From the NCBI GenBank assembly GCA_007694015.1, contig RECO01000153.1, forward strand, positions 1 through 48,583: 48,583 nucleotides of DNA, given 5' to 3'. Position numbers and translations under genes: made by a program. This document shows positions 1-14,803 of the stretch, piece by piece. The stretch is from Geminicoccaceae bacterium. GTDB lineage: Bacteria > Pseudomonadota > Alphaproteobacteria > Geminicoccales > Geminicoccaceae. Every line of letters begins with the position of its first letter. Position 1 is the stretch's first letter. The notes under the pieces were generated by a model. It worked only from the letters and a program-made list of their open reading frames with translations. It searched no databases and was not told where the DNA came from.

Positions 1-282
1 GATCGCCCTGGCCTGCAGACGTTGGCGCAGCTCGGCAAGCGTCAGGTCGGGCTCGGCGGCCAGCAGCTCTCGCACGGTCGCTTCGTGCGGTGCGAGGGTC
101 GACGTCTTGTGCCCGCCGAATTTCGCCGGCTCGACGGTGCCCGCCTCGCGCCACTGGGTCAGCAGCTTCGAGACGAAGCTGACGCTGACCGCGAAACGCT
201 CGGCGACTTGCGCGTACTTCAAGCCGTCCAAGATGCCTTGGAGCACCCGCTCACGAAGATCGATCGAATAAGGCTTCGGCAT
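1..282 (-). CDS. IS630-family transposase, N-terminal fragment cut by the window edge
   Basis: Reading the minus strand from the ATG at 282-280 gives 94 uninterrupted codons that run off the window. The product begins MPKPYSIDLRERVLQGILDG and continues with a helix-turn-helix region (YAQVAERFAVSVSFVSKLL) and a KFGGHKTSTL stretch. This is the usual N-terminal DNA-binding part of IS630/Tc1-mariner-type transposases. The catalytic DDE domain would lie beyond base 1. The start lies about 94 bases inside the right end of the element. Family assignment rests on my recognition of the N-terminal motif. Whether the complete gene is intact, or is split into two frames as in many IS630 elements, cannot be seen. 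Confidence 0.85.
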   Translation of the reverse strand, partial: MPKPYSIDLRERVLQGILDGLKYAQVAERFAVSVSFVSKLLTQWREAGTVEPAKFGGHKTSTLAPHEATVRELLAAEPDLTLAELRQRLQARAI

Positions 283-375
283 GCATGGCTGGCCTCCTCA
301 TCCAGCCATCATCGTGAATCACATCTACCAACGATTGTGAATCCCAAATCGATTCTATCTTTTCGGGAAATGCTC
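1..375 (-). mobile_element. IS630-family insertion sequence, right-hand end
   Basis: The transposase fragment is followed outward by about 94 non-coding bases ending, on the minus strand, in TAGAGCATTTCCCGAAAAG. The terminal GAGCATTTCCCG lies directly against a CTAG at 375-378, and IS630 elements insert at TA, often within CTAG. The flanking bases GGGGGTCCTA (minus strand) match the interior of the repeat elements near 28051 and 35515, which shows what the empty site looked like. A near-identical end (GAGCGTTTCCCG) occurs at 48533. The remainder of the element is outside the window. Confidence 0.75.
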
Positions 376-500
376 TAGGACCCCCGGGCAGAGGCTGACG
401 CCACTGCAATGTCGAAAAGTAGCGAAAACGATCTCGGGCCGTGCCTGTACGGCCCGAGATCGTTTTCGCTGGGGGTTTCCAAGGGGCCAAAAGCCCCCTT
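375..500 (-). repeat. Modular hairpin element, copy A, downstream of bchP and interrupted by IS630
   Basis: Read on the minus strand from the bchP stop, this copy has four parts. First comes a G/C hairpin (481-500, CTTTTGG in the centre). Next is GGAAACCCCC. Then comes a perfect 22-base inverted repeat (421-442 with 449-470, 6-base loop) that starts AGCGAAAACGAT. Last is a tail ending GGGGGTCCTAG, where the IS630 element begins. The first hairpin starts 15 bases from the bchP stop. TTTT follows the long stem, so it could act as a terminator. The GCCAGCGGC-type hairpin of other copies is absent here. Confidence 0.8.
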
Positions 501-514
501 GCCTTCCCTTCCCG

Positions 515-1720
515 TCAGGCCGGGACCACGCCCGTGAGATGGGCGATGTTCTTGAAGAAGATGCGGACGTGGGCGAGCGGTTTGGCTTTGACGAGTTCTT
601 TGTTCATGTAGGCGTCGAAGGTCAGTTCTTGCACGTCCTTGTCGCGGCAGATGGCGACGAAGCGCTCGCGGCGTTCGTCGGTGGTGTACCAGTAGCGCTG
701 CATCATGCCCAGGATCCAAAAAACGTTGCCGTGGGCGCGCATGAAGCGCTTGCGGGCCAGGGCCAGGGCGCGGGTGTCGCCTTTTTCGCAGAAGGCGTCG
801 ACCGCTTCGGCGGCGAGCCGGCCGCCGAGCATGGCGTAGAAGATGCCCTCGCCCGAGGCTGGGGCGACCACGCCTGCGGCATCGCCCGCGAGGACCACGT
901 CCTTGCCGTTGTCCCAACGCGTCAGGGGTTGCAGCGGGATGGGCGCCCCTTCGTGGCGGAGCGTTTTGACCTGGTCGAGGCCGGCGGCTTCGCGCAAGGC
1001 CGCGGTCGAGCCGCGCAGGGAGAAGCCCTTGTGGGCGCTGCCGGTGCCGATGCTGACGGTGCGGCCATGGGGGAACACCCAGCCGTAGAAGTCGGGCGAG
1101 ACCGAGCCGCGGTAGTAGACGTCGCACCGGCTCGGGTCGTAGTCGACGCTGCCGGCCGCGGGCGCTTCGGCAATCTCGTGATAGGCGAAGACGTAGGGGA
1201 TGGTGTCGGCGCCGGGTACCTCCTGGCGGCCGACCGCGGATTTGGCGCCGTCGGCGCCGATGACCGTGCGGGTGCGGACGGTTTCGATCGCATCCTTGGC
1301 GTGGCCCGGCCCCGGGCGGTAGTGGACGATCACGGTGCCGTCGGGCTCGCGGGTGAGACGTTCGAAGGTGCCGGTGCGGCGGACGGCTCCCGACGCCGCC
1401 GCGCGCTCACGCAACCACTCGTCGAAGTGCTCGCGGTCCACCATGCCTACGAAGCCGCCCTCGATCGGGATGTCGACCGATTTCGCCTTGGGCGAGATGA
1501 TGCGGGCGGTCTTGATCTTGGCGACCAGCATCTGATCCGGAATCGCGAATTCCTGGATGGCGCGCGGCGGGATGGCGCCGCCGCAGGGTTTGATGCGGCC
1601 GGCCCGGTCGAGCAGCAACACGTGCCGCCCATTGAGCGCCAATTCGCACGCCGCCGTGGCACCCGCCGGGCCGCCGCCCACCACCACCGCGTCGAACCTG
1701 TCGGTGTCGGTCCGGATCAT
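515..1720 (-). CDS. bchP: Geranylgeranyl reductase BchP
   Basis: The 401-residue FAD-dependent reductase saturates the geranylgeranyl tail to phytyl, on bacteriochlorophyllide-bound or free geranylgeranyl diphosphate, in the last step of bacteriochlorophyll a synthesis. An N-terminal dinucleotide-binding motif (VVGGGPAGATAA, about residues 12-23) is followed by RIKPCGGAIPP. The second FAD motif, VLAGDAAGVVAPASGEGI, lies near residue 290. The length is typical of BchP/ChlP. It is the last gene of the leftward aerR-ppsR-bchG-transporter-bchP series, begins 3 bases after the preceding stop, and ends at repeat copy A. Confidence 0.95.
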   Translation of the reverse strand: MIRTDTDRFDAVVVGGGPAGATAACELALNGRHVLLLDRAGRIKPCGGAIPPRAIQEFAIPDQMLVAKIKTARIISPKAKSVDIPIEGGFVGMVDREHFDEWLRERAAASGAVRRTGTFERLTREPDGTVIVHYRPGPGHAKDAIETVRTRTVIGADGAKSAVGRQEVPGADTIPYVFAYHEIAEAPAAGSVDYDPSRCDVYYRGSVSPDFYGWVFPHGRTVSIGTGSAHKGFSLRGSTAALREAAGLDQVKTLRHEGAPIPLQPLTRWDNGKDVVLAGDAAGVVAPASGEGIFYAMLGGRLAAEAVDAFCEKGDTRALALARKRFMRAHGNVFWILGMMQRYWYTTDERRERFVAICRDKDVQELTFDAYMNKELVKAKPLAHVRIFFKNIAHLTGVVPA

Positions 1721-1723
1721 CGT

Positions 1724-3076
1724 TCATCCTCCTCTAGCGCTGGCACCGGCGAACGCGGGGCTGGCGTTGGAATTTGGGCCTTGGGCCTCCAGTGAGCGGC
1801 CGACGCGCACGGCCAAGGCGGCGGCGGCCACGAACAACAAAGCTTCGCCCATGAACACGACGGCGAAAGCCGGGGCGGGTGCGCCCATGAACAGACGACC
1901 GAGGTCGACGGCCGCCGCCCCCAAGAGCCCGCCGAAGCCCATCGCCATCGCCTGAGCGGCGCCCCAAAGGCCCATGCGCACACCCTCGCGCGAGCGTCGG
2001 CCGACGTCGACGAGGCCCATCATCGAGCCGATCGCCGCCACGGCGAACACGCCATTGGCGAAGCCCAAGAAGAACACGTTGAGCCGGATCGGCCAGCCGG
2101 GGCCGACCCCGGCACCGACGGCCAAGCCGGCGAGGGCGGCAGCCGAGGCGAGACAGCCGGCGACGGCCCAAGCGCGCAGCATCCGACGCCGGCCTTCGCC
2201 CGCCAGAGTCGCGAGCACGCCGACACCGATCATCCCGACGAGCACGCCCCCATATTGCAGGCTGGCGAGCCGGGTCGACTGGCCGGGCGTGAAGCCGAAA
2301 ACGAGACCCGCGAAGGGCTCGAGGATGAGGTGCTGGCCAGCATAGCCGAGCATGGCGACGAAGACGAAGAGCGTGAACAGCCGGGCGCGGGGCTCGGACC
2401 ACACCTCGCGCAGGGCTTGCAGGAAGCCGGGCTTCGGCGTGGCGGCCGCAGTGGGTGCGACGGCAGGCCGTGCCCCCTCGATCCCGAGGACGGCGACGCT
2501 GGTCAAGAGCACGGCGAAGATCGAGACGCCGCCGCTGACCGCAACGAGGCGGCTCGGCGAGAACGGATCGAGCAAGGCCCCCGCCACGCTCGCCGTCACG
2601 ACGAAGCCCGAGATCATCAAGACCCAGCAGATGGTCGCCGCCGCCGGGCGGCGCTCTGGCGCGGTCCGGGCGGCGATCAGCACCAGGAGATTGGTGCCGG
2701 CCGCACCGGCGCCGACGCCGACGAGGAAGTAGCCGAGCACGGCCAAGGCGATGCCGGGGGCGGTGGCGGTGCCCATGACGGCGGTGCCGATGGCGGCGAG
2801 CCAGCCCCCGCCGGCGAGCACGGTCATGCCGCCGATGATCCAAGGGGTCCGCCTGCCGCCCATGTCGGAGCCGTAGCCCCAGCGCGGTCGCAACAGCTGC
2901 ACGGCGTGGTGCAGGCCCGCCAACAGCCCCGGCAGCGTCGCCGGCAGCATCCACTCCACCACCATCACCCGGTTCAAGGTGGCGGTGGTGAGGATGATGA
3001 CAGCGCCGAGCGCCATCTGCACGAGCCCGAGCCGGACGATGCCACCCCAACCCAAAGGTGGTGGCAGCGCCCCCAT
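1724..3076 (-). CDS. PucC/LhaA-family major facilitator protein between bchG and bchP
   Basis: This is a 450-residue polytopic membrane protein of the BCH/PucC family, the group that includes PucC, LhaA and the gene found next to bchP and bchG in many purple bacteria (sometimes called bch2 or ORF428). About twelve hydrophobic segments are visible. The family hallmarks TLNRVMVVEW near the N-terminus and the RRTPWIIGG loop are present. Family members assist light-harvesting complex assembly, possibly by handling bacteriochlorophyll, but the exact role of this paralogue is unsettled. The ATG shares one base with the bchG stop (TGATG), which indicates translational coupling. A second paralogue, lhaA, lies at 15501. 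Confidence 0.85.
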   Translation of the reverse strand: MGALPPPLGWGGIVRLGLVQMALGAVIILTTATLNRVMVVEWMLPATLPGLLAGLHHAVQLLRPRWGYGSDMGGRRTPWIIGGMTVLAGGGWLAAIGTAVMGTATAPGIALAVLGYFLVGVGAGAAGTNLLVLIAARTAPERRPAAATICWVLMISGFVVTASVAGALLDPFSPSRLVAVSGGVSIFAVLLTSVAVLGIEGARPAVAPTAAATPKPGFLQALREVWSEPRARLFTLFVFVAMLGYAGQHLILEPFAGLVFGFTPGQSTRLASLQYGGVLVGMIGVGVLATLAGEGRRRMLRAWAVAGCLASAAALAGLAVGAGVGPGWPIRLNVFFLGFANGVFAVAAIGSMMGLVDVGRRSREGVRMGLWGAAQAMAMGFGGLLGAAAVDLGRLFMGAPAPAFAVVFMGEALLFVAAAALAVRVGRSLEAQGPNSNASPAFAGASARGG

Positions 3077-3984
3077 CAAAGCCCCTCGGCCTGCAACAAG
3101 GCGCGCAGGGCGAAGGCCGAGACCATCATGCCCGAGACGTAGAGGACGATGCCGGTGCCGTTGTACCAAGGCGCCAAGCGCTTCGGATCGCTAAGAAGCC
3201 TCGCCATCAAGAGCCCCTGGGCGGCGAGCAGGCCAAGGACGGCGGCAGCGTAGGCGTGGAGCCCAAAGCCGGCCAACAGCGCGATGACGACGACCTGGGG
3301 CACGGCCATGACCCAGCAGGCCAGACGGGCCGCGCGTTCCTCGCCCAGCTGCACCGGCAGGGAGCCGACGCCCATGCGCCGGTCGCCTTCGACGGACTTG
3401 AAGTCGTTCAGCGTCATGATGCCGTGGGCACCGGCGCTGTAGAGCAAGGCGACGACGACGATGCGGGGATCGGGAAAAGCGGCTGCCATGATCGCGGCGG
3501 CGGTGAACCAGGGCACGCCCTCGTAACAGATGGCGACTGCACTGTTGCCCCACCAACCATTGGCCTTGAGGCGGAAGGGAGGCGCGCTGTAGGCCCAGGC
3601 GAGCGCCAAGGCGACGACGGCCGCACCGAAGCCCCAAGGCCCCAGCGTGGTTGCGACCAGGAGCGAGAGCACCGTCCAGACGAGGGCGATGTAGAGGCCC
3701 CAACGCCCCGGGATCCGGCCCGACGGGATCGGGCGGTGCGGCTCGTTGATCGCATCGACGTGGCGGTCGTACCAGTCGTTCACCGCCTGGCTGGTGGCGC
3801 AGACCATCGGCCCCGCCAGGACGATGCCGAAGACGAGCACGGTCCAGCGGTCGGCCACCGGCACGCCTGCGGACACCACGCCGCAGGCGAAGGCCCACAT
3901 CGGCGGAAACCACGTGATCGGCTTCAAGAGCTCCAGGACCGCGCGCGGCTCGGGGGTGGCGTGCAGCGCTGCCTCAGCCCGCAT
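3076..3984 (-). CDS. bchG: Bacteriochlorophyll a synthase (esterifying prenyltransferase) BchG
   Basis: This is a UbiA-family integral membrane prenyltransferase that joins geranylgeranyl or phytyl diphosphate to bacteriochlorophyllide a. The first Asp-rich motif is NDWYDRHVDAINEPHRPIPS. The second region, LNDFKSVEGDRRMGVGSLPV, contains the paired Asp residues, and several hydrophobic helices surround them. The protein begins close to PEPRAVLELLKPITWFPPMW, the common BchG N-terminus. I chose the ATG at 3984 (302 residues) because a GAGG lies about 9 bases upstream. The ATG at 3993 is the alternative. The start overlaps the end of ppsR by 11 bases. Confidence 0.95.
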   Translation of the reverse strand: MRAEAALHATPEPRAVLELLKPITWFPPMWAFACGVVSAGVPVADRWTVLVFGIVLAGPMVCATSQAVNDWYDRHVDAINEPHRPIPSGRIPGRWGLYIALVWTVLSLLVATTLGPWGFGAAVVALALAWAYSAPPFRLKANGWWGNSAVAICYEGVPWFTAAAIMAAAFPDPRIVVVALLYSAGAHGIMTLNDFKSVEGDRRMGVGSLPVQLGEERAARLACWVMAVPQVVVIALLAGFGLHAYAAAVLGLLAAQGLLMARLLSDPKRLAPWYNGTGIVLYVSGMMVSAFALRALLQAEGL

Positions 3985-5401
3985 CGTCACCATCCTCGAC
4001 CCCAGGGGTCATCAGCCCGTAGCGCCTGAGCTTGACGTAGAGGCTTTGCCGGCTGAGGCCGAGCATTTCGGCGGCCGACGCCCGGTTGTCGTTGGTCATC
4101 TCGAGCGCCGCCTCGATATAGAGTCGCTCGATCATGTCGGTCGTCTCACGCACGAGGTCCTTCAACGAGACGCGTCCCACAAGTTCCGTCAGCTGCTCGA
4201 CCGAGCGCGGCAGCTCGCGCCCCGGACGCGGCTCGGCGCTGAGCCGGCGGCCGACATTGCGGATCGCAAAGCCGAAGCACGGCGGCCCGGTCTCCACCAG
4301 CGACACCGCCGAGACCTCGACCTCGCTGGTGCTGCCGTATTCGCCGTTCAGCTGGGTGGCGAACAGGCGCACCACACCACGCTCGCGCAGATTGGCAATC
4401 AGGACGTTGAGGTCGACCCCGCGGCGCCCGAGCCAGCGATCGAGCGGCTCACCGCGGGCCTGCTCTTCGGTGGCGAGCTGGGCGAGGTCGAGGAAGGCCG
4501 CATTGGCGGCGAGGATACGACCATCGGTCGAGGTGACGACGAAGCCGTCCGGCCCGAGCTCGACGATCTCCAACAGCCGCGACTTGGTCGTCGGCAGGGC
4601 CGCGGCGCCGCGTCCGCCCTCGATCGGTGCCAAGCGGACCAGGAAGAGAGAGGCGTTTTCCTGGCGAAAGAGCGCCGCCGAGAGGCTGCAGGGGGGCCGC
4701 CCGTCGGCCCAGGCGATGCGGGTCTCGTCGCTGCGCCCGGTCGCCCGCACCCCGGCCAACAGCGCCTGCGCCGCACGCTGGCTTTCGCCGTCGAAGCCTT
4801 CGGGGAAGGTGCGGCCCAGGAGGGCGGAGGACGAATCGCGGAGCAGCCGTGCCGCCGCGGGATTGGCCTCGACCACTTTCTGCGTCGCCGCATCGACGAT
4901 CAAGAGCGCCTCGGCCGACATCTGGAACAACAGCCGATAGCGCGTTTCGACGTGACGCAGCCGCGCATAATCGCGCTCCATCGCCTGCTGTGCATCGACC
5001 AGGCGCTGTTGCAGCGACGCAATCGCCTGCAAATTGCGGCCGATCGCGACAATGCGCCCGGCCCCGCCCAGATCCAACGCCACGTAGAGCATCGGCAAAT
5101 CGGCGCCGCGGGTGGAGGGGTGGTTCAACTGCCGCCAACGCGGCTCCGCCTTGGCCGCGGCCTCGCGCATCAAGGCCTCCAATTTGGGCCGGCTTTCGAC
5201 GGTGACCGTTTCCGCCCAGGGCCGGCCCCGCCAGCTCTTGCAGGCGGCAAGCGCCGGCTCCTCGGTGTCGAAGGCCAGATCGAGGATCACGCCCTCGCCA
5301 TCGACCACCAGGGCGACGTCACCCGCAGCGGCGATGATGGCAGCCGCGGTCTCGGCATCGAGATCGCCGAGCGACGCTTGCGGGGCTCTGAGTTGCTTCA
5401 C
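3974..5401 (-). CDS. ppsR: Photosynthesis gene repressor PpsR/CrtJ
   Basis: The 475-residue product matches PpsR/CrtJ, the aerobic repressor of photosynthesis genes. It has an N-terminal PAS region (about 15-125), a coiled linker around 125-155, PAS domains at roughly 155-265 and 275-385, and a Fis-type helix-turn-helix at 439-463 (SAAEMLGLSRQSLYVKLRR). Cysteines are present only at 54, 238 and 375. None lies in the C-terminal 100 residues, and Tyr428 sits in the ERLYIEAAL segment where CrtJ/PpsR carries its DNA-binding-domain cysteine. Redox control may therefore differ. The gene follows aerR by 74 bases, and putative target palindromes lie at 6681 and 6785. Confidence 0.95.
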   Translation of the reverse strand: MKQLRAPQASLGDLDAETAAAIIAAAGDVALVVDGEGVILDLAFDTEEPALAACKSWRGRPWAETVTVESRPKLEALMREAAAKAEPRWRQLNHPSTRGADLPMLYVALDLGGAGRIVAIGRNLQAIASLQQRLVDAQQAMERDYARLRHVETRYRLLFQMSAEALLIVDAATQKVVEANPAAARLLRDSSSALLGRTFPEGFDGESQRAAQALLAGVRATGRSDETRIAWADGRPPCSLSAALFRQENASLFLVRLAPIEGGRGAAALPTTKSRLLEIVELGPDGFVVTSTDGRILAANAAFLDLAQLATEEQARGEPLDRWLGRRGVDLNVLIANLRERGVVRLFATQLNGEYGSTSEVEVSAVSLVETGPPCFGFAIRNVGRRLSAEPRPGRELPRSVEQLTELVGRVSLKDLVRETTDMIERLYIEAALEMTNDNRASAAEMLGLSRQSLYVKLRRYGLMTPGVEDGDDAG

Positions 5402-5475
5402 GGGAACGACGACCCTCCATCCGGCACGACCCCCAAACGACGACGGCTCTCCTCTCCGTTGTTGGACCCGTAGCG

Positions 5476-6435
5476 TTAAGGTCGCGACGACAGGGCGACG
5501 AAGCGCTGGGCCTGACGGACCGCTTCCGGGCCGTCGCGGGCGGTGGCATCGCCGCCGACGTCACGCAGCGTTTCGGGGTGGGCCAAGAACAAGGGGCCGC
5601 CGACCAGCACCCGCACCTGCGGGTTGGCGGAGCGTCGGCGCACCTCGCGGATGAGGTCACGCAACGCCTCCAGATGGCGCGCCGCACCGAGGGAAAAACC
5701 GACCACGTCGAAGCGTTGCGCTGCGGCCAGTTGCAGGCACTGCTCGACCGGCAACACGCTGCCGCCCATGACCAGCCAGCCAGCCCGGCGAAAGGCCGCC
5801 GCGACGTTGTAGAGCCCGAAGCTGTGCTGCTCACCGGGTGTCGGTAGCAAAAGTGCCCGGGGCGTCGCACCGAAGATGGCTCGGGTTTCCAGCCTGGTAT
5901 CGAGCTGACGGGCGAGGCGCTGGAGCCGCCAGACGCCGATGGTCACCTGGGTGAAGTCCACCCGGTCGGCGGTCCAAAGCTCGCCCAGGTTGCGGGCCGC
6001 CGGTTCCAGCACGTCGTGGCAGACGGCCTCGGCGCCCTGGGCATGGCACAGCCGTTCGACGAATTGCGCGGCCTCGGCCTCGCTCGGGGCGAGCACCAGC
6101 CGCGCCAGTTCGCCCGCCTGATCGACCAGGGGTGCGAGCACGTGGTGGACGGCGGCGTGGCCGTTCATATGGGGTTTGGGGACCCGGGCCTCGGGCACGC
6201 GCGGTTCCGGGATACGGGCTTCGGGGCTCGGGCGGTGGCGCTGGACCAGTGCCGGAATGACGGCACGGCGCAACGCCTCGGTCAACGGCGCCAATTCCAC
6301 GGCCGGCGGCGGCCGCACCCGCCCGGGGGGACCGTAGTCCCGGCCTGGGGGCGACGTCCGGACGGAACCTTGGAACGCCGTCGAGGCCCACGCCTCGGCA
6401 GCGCCGGGCCCTGACCTGTCTCGCTCGCCGGCCAT
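5476..6435 (-). CDS. aerR: Cobalamin-binding antirepressor of PpsR (AerR/PpaA)
   Basis: The 319-residue protein has a C-terminal B12-binding fold (about 190-310) preceded by the helical cap typical of cobalamin regulators (DFTQVTIGVWRLQRLARQL, about 160-178). The GEQHSFGLYNVAAAFRRAGW segment places a candidate axial His at residue 204. Family members bind cobalamin in light or redox-dependent ways and relieve PpsR/CrtJ repression. The position directly before ppsR and divergent from bchF supports this. The first 90 residues are Arg/Pro-rich and contain short repeats (RIPEPRVPEARVPKP) ending at Met90, a possible internal start for a short form. The ATG at 6435 was chosen over longer in-frame readings that lack homology. 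Confidence 0.88.
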   Translation of the reverse strand: MAGERDRSGPGAAEAWASTAFQGSVRTSPPGRDYGPPGRVRPPPAVELAPLTEALRRAVIPALVQRHRPSPEARIPEPRVPEARVPKPHMNGHAAVHHVLAPLVDQAGELARLVLAPSEAEAAQFVERLCHAQGAEAVCHDVLEPAARNLGELWTADRVDFTQVTIGVWRLQRLARQLDTRLETRAIFGATPRALLLPTPGEQHSFGLYNVAAAFRRAGWLVMGGSVLPVEQCLQLAAAQRFDVVGFSLGAARHLEALRDLIREVRRRSANPQVRVLVGGPLFLAHPETLRDVGGDATARDGPEAVRQAQRFVALSSRP

Positions 6436-6680
6436 GGTCGTGCGTCTCTCCCGGTGCGAAAGCGAAACCTGCGCGCGGGGGCGGCGATACTCAATCGAGC
6501 CATTCGCACAGCGTCCGCGCAGCAATCGTGCCTTGACGCCCGCTCCGGGACAGCGGGGGTTCCTCGACGGGGGGTTTGGCGTCAAGGCGAGGCGCAAGGC
6601 TTCGATCCGATACGACGTTGACCGACACGCCTGGAGCGCACTCCAGCGCGCATCCCTGGCTAACGCCGCGAGGGGTTGTT

Positions 6681-6698
6681 TGTCAAGAATGCTTGACG
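6681..6698. promoter_or_regulatory. Candidate PpsR/CrtJ operator 1
   Basis: TGTCAAGAATGCTTGACG is a dyad of TGTCAAG and CTTGACG arms. It differs from the TGT-N12-ACA consensus of PpsR/CrtJ only in the last base. The left arm doubles as a minus-strand TTGACA, a possible -35 box for aerR. Binding is inferred from the motif, not shown. Confidence 0.65.
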
Positions 6699-6784
6699 TA
6701 AACTCAACCTTACAATCAACCCGTGCCCTTCGCTCGCCGCCGTGCAAGCGGGTTTCGACCGGCTCCGACCTTCCGCCAAGCGAC

Positions 6785-6802
6785 TGTCAAGACGTATTGA
6801 CG
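6785..6802. promoter_or_regulatory. Candidate PpsR/CrtJ operator 2
   Basis: TGTCAAGACGTATTGACG shares the TGTCAAG and TTGACG arms with operator 1. It ends 10 bases before a TTGACA that could be the bchF -35 box, so occupancy would plausibly block bchF transcription. Two similar sites in one intergenic region is the arrangement expected for cooperative PpsR binding. Confidence 0.65.
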
Positions 6803-6881
6803 TTTAGTGAAATTGACAGGGATCGCCTCGGGTCATAGCCTTCGAAACAAGGGAGCCGTTGCGACGAAGGGGAGGAACGTC

Positions 6882-8665
<1,784 letters not shown>

Positions 8666-8668
8666 GCC

Positions 8669-10225
8669 ATGCAGCTCACGGTCTGGACCTACGAAGGCCC
8701 GCCCCATGTCGGGGCCATGCGCGTCGCCACCGGCATGCAGGGGCTGCACTACGTGCTGCATGCGCCGCAGGGCGACACCTATGCCGACCTCCTCTTCACC
8801 ATGATCGAGCGGCGCGACCACCGCCCGCCCGTGACCTACACGACCTTCCAGGCGCGCGACCTCGGCAAGGACACGGCCGAGCTGTTCAAGGACGCGACCC
8901 GCGCCGCCTTCGAGCGCTTCCAGCCGGAGGCGATGATCGTCGGCGCTTCCTGCACGGCCGAGCTGATCCAGGACGATCCGGGCGGGCTCGCCCGGGCGCT
9001 GCAGCTGCCGATCCCGGTCGTGCCCTTGGAGCTGCCCTCCTACCAGAAGAAGGAAAACTGGGGGGCGGCCGAAACCTTCTACCAGCTCGTGCGGGCGTTT
9101 GCGGGCCCCCTTGCTCCTCCCCCCGGCTCGCCCGCGCGCGCGCCGAACCCGGAACCGTCGGTCAATCTCCTCGGGCCGACGGCGCTGGGCTTTCGCCATC
9201 GCGACGACGTGCGCGAGATCGAGGGCCTCTTGCGCGAACTCGGTGTGCGCGTGAACGTTACCGCACCGATGGGGGCGAGGCCCCGCGACCTGCAGCGCCT
9301 GCCCGAGGCCGACGCCAACGTCGTGCTCTACCCCGAGATCGCCGACGTCGCCGCGCGCTGGCTGGAGCGGACCTTCAAGCAGCAGACCATCCGCACCGTG
9401 CCGATCGGCGTCGGTGCCACCCAGGACTTCGTGCGCGAGGTGGCGGCCCTGTTCGGCCTCGACCCGGCACCGGTCTTGGCAACGGCCCGCTCGCGCCTGC
9501 CTTGGTACTCGCGCTCGGTCGATTCCACCTACCTCACCGGCAAGCGCGTGTTCGTCTTCGGCGACGCCACCCACGCCATCGCCGCTGCCCGGGTGGCGGC
9601 AAAGGAGCTGGGCTTCACGGTGGTGGGGCTCGGCACCTATGGCCGCGAATTCGCCCGCGACGTGCGGGCCGCCGCCGCGGCCCTTGGCCTCGAGGCGCTG
9701 ATCAGCGACGACTATCTGGAGGTCGAGCAGGCGATCGCCGCGGCGCATCCGGACCTCGTCCTCGGCACGCAGATGGAGCGCCACATCGCCAAGCGGCTCG
9801 GCGTGCCCTGTGCGGTAATCTCGGCACCGGTCCACGTCCAGGACTTCCCCGCCCGCTACGCCCCGCACATGGGCTTCGAGGGTGCGAACGTCTTGTTCGA
9901 CACCTTCGTCCATCCGCTGATGATGGGGCTGGAAGAACATCTCCTGCAGATGTTCCGTGAGGACTTCGAGTTCCATCACGAGGCAGCCCCCTCGCATCTG
10001 GGCCCCGCCGCCAAGGCCGCCGCCGCCCCCCCCGACCCGGCCCCGGAGGTCGCCGTGGTCGATACCGTGGTCTGGACCGCCGAAGCCGAGCGCGAGCTGA
10101 AGAAAATTCCGTTCTTCGTCCGCCACCGCGCCCGCAACAACACCGAACGTTTTGCCAAAGAACGCGGCGTTGGCCGCATCACCGTCGAGACGCTTTATGA
10201 TGCCAAGTCGCACTTCGGCCGCTGA
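8669..10225 (+). CDS. bchB: Dark-operative protochlorophyllide reductase subunit BchB
   Basis: The 518-residue beta subunit of the NB component begins [20 protein letters not shown]. Asp36 in [10 protein letters not shown] is the unusual Asp ligand of the inter-subunit [4Fe-4S] cluster, and Cys95 lies in [16 protein letters not shown] 8 bases before the ATG supports the start. After the nitrogenase-like core an Ala/Pro-rich linker (about 440-465) leads to the conserved C-terminal domain ([20 protein letters not shown]), the usual BchB/ChlB arrangement. It works with BchN and the ATP-dependent reductase BchL. Confidence 0.97.
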   Translation: MQLTVWTYEGPPHVGAMRVATGMQGLHYVLHAPQGDTYADLLFTMIERRDHRPPVTYTTFQARDLGKDTAELFKDATRAAFERFQPEAMIVGASCTAELIQDDPGGLARALQLPIPVVPLELPSYQKKENWGAAETFYQLVRAFAGPLAPPPGSPARAPNPEPSVNLLGPTALGFRHRDDVREIEGLLRELGVRVNVTAPMGARPRDLQRLPEADANVVLYPEIADVAARWLERTFKQQTIRTVPIGVGATQDFVREVAALFGLDPAPVLATARSRLPWYSRSVDSTYLTGKRVFVFGDATHAIAAARVAAKELGFTVVGLGTYGREFARDVRAAAAALGLEALISDDYLEVEQAIAAAHPDLVLGTQMERHIAKRLGVPCAVISAPVHVQDFPARYAPHMGFEGANVLFDTFVHPLMMGLEEHLLQMFREDFEFHHEAAPSHLGPAAKAAAAPPDPAPEVAVVDTVVWTAEAERELKKIPFFVRHRARNNTERFAKERGVGRITVETLYDAKSHFGR

Positions 10226-10235
10226 GGCCACCGAG

Positions 10236-14802
<4,567 letters not shown>

Positions 14803-14803
<1 letters not shown>

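Larger units (their letters stand above)
6436..6881. promoter_or_regulatory. Divergent aerR-bchF control region (446 bases, no gene)
   Basis: This non-coding stretch separates the two main photosynthesis transcription units. It contains two TGTCAAG-N6-TTGACG palindromes (6681-6698 and 6785-6802), whose starts are 104 bases apart. A TTGACA at 6813-6818 lies 17 bases before a weak TAGCCT at 6836-6841 and could drive bchF. On the minus strand, the TTGACA formed by the left half of the first palindrome lies 17 bases before TTAGCC and could drive aerR. If these promoters are real, PpsR binding would cover or adjoin the -35 boxes of both units. I see no other structure here. Confidence 0.6.

Noticed and set aside
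421-470. Calling the long hairpins simple Rho-independent terminators
   Set aside because: Stems of 22-24 bp are longer than usual. A T-run follows only in copies A and D and is absent in C and E, so I describe them as repeats with possible terminator function.
6807-6881. Longer BchF starting at ATG 6807
   Set aside because: The added 25 residues lack homology and cover a likely promoter. A strong ribosome site precedes TTG 6882.
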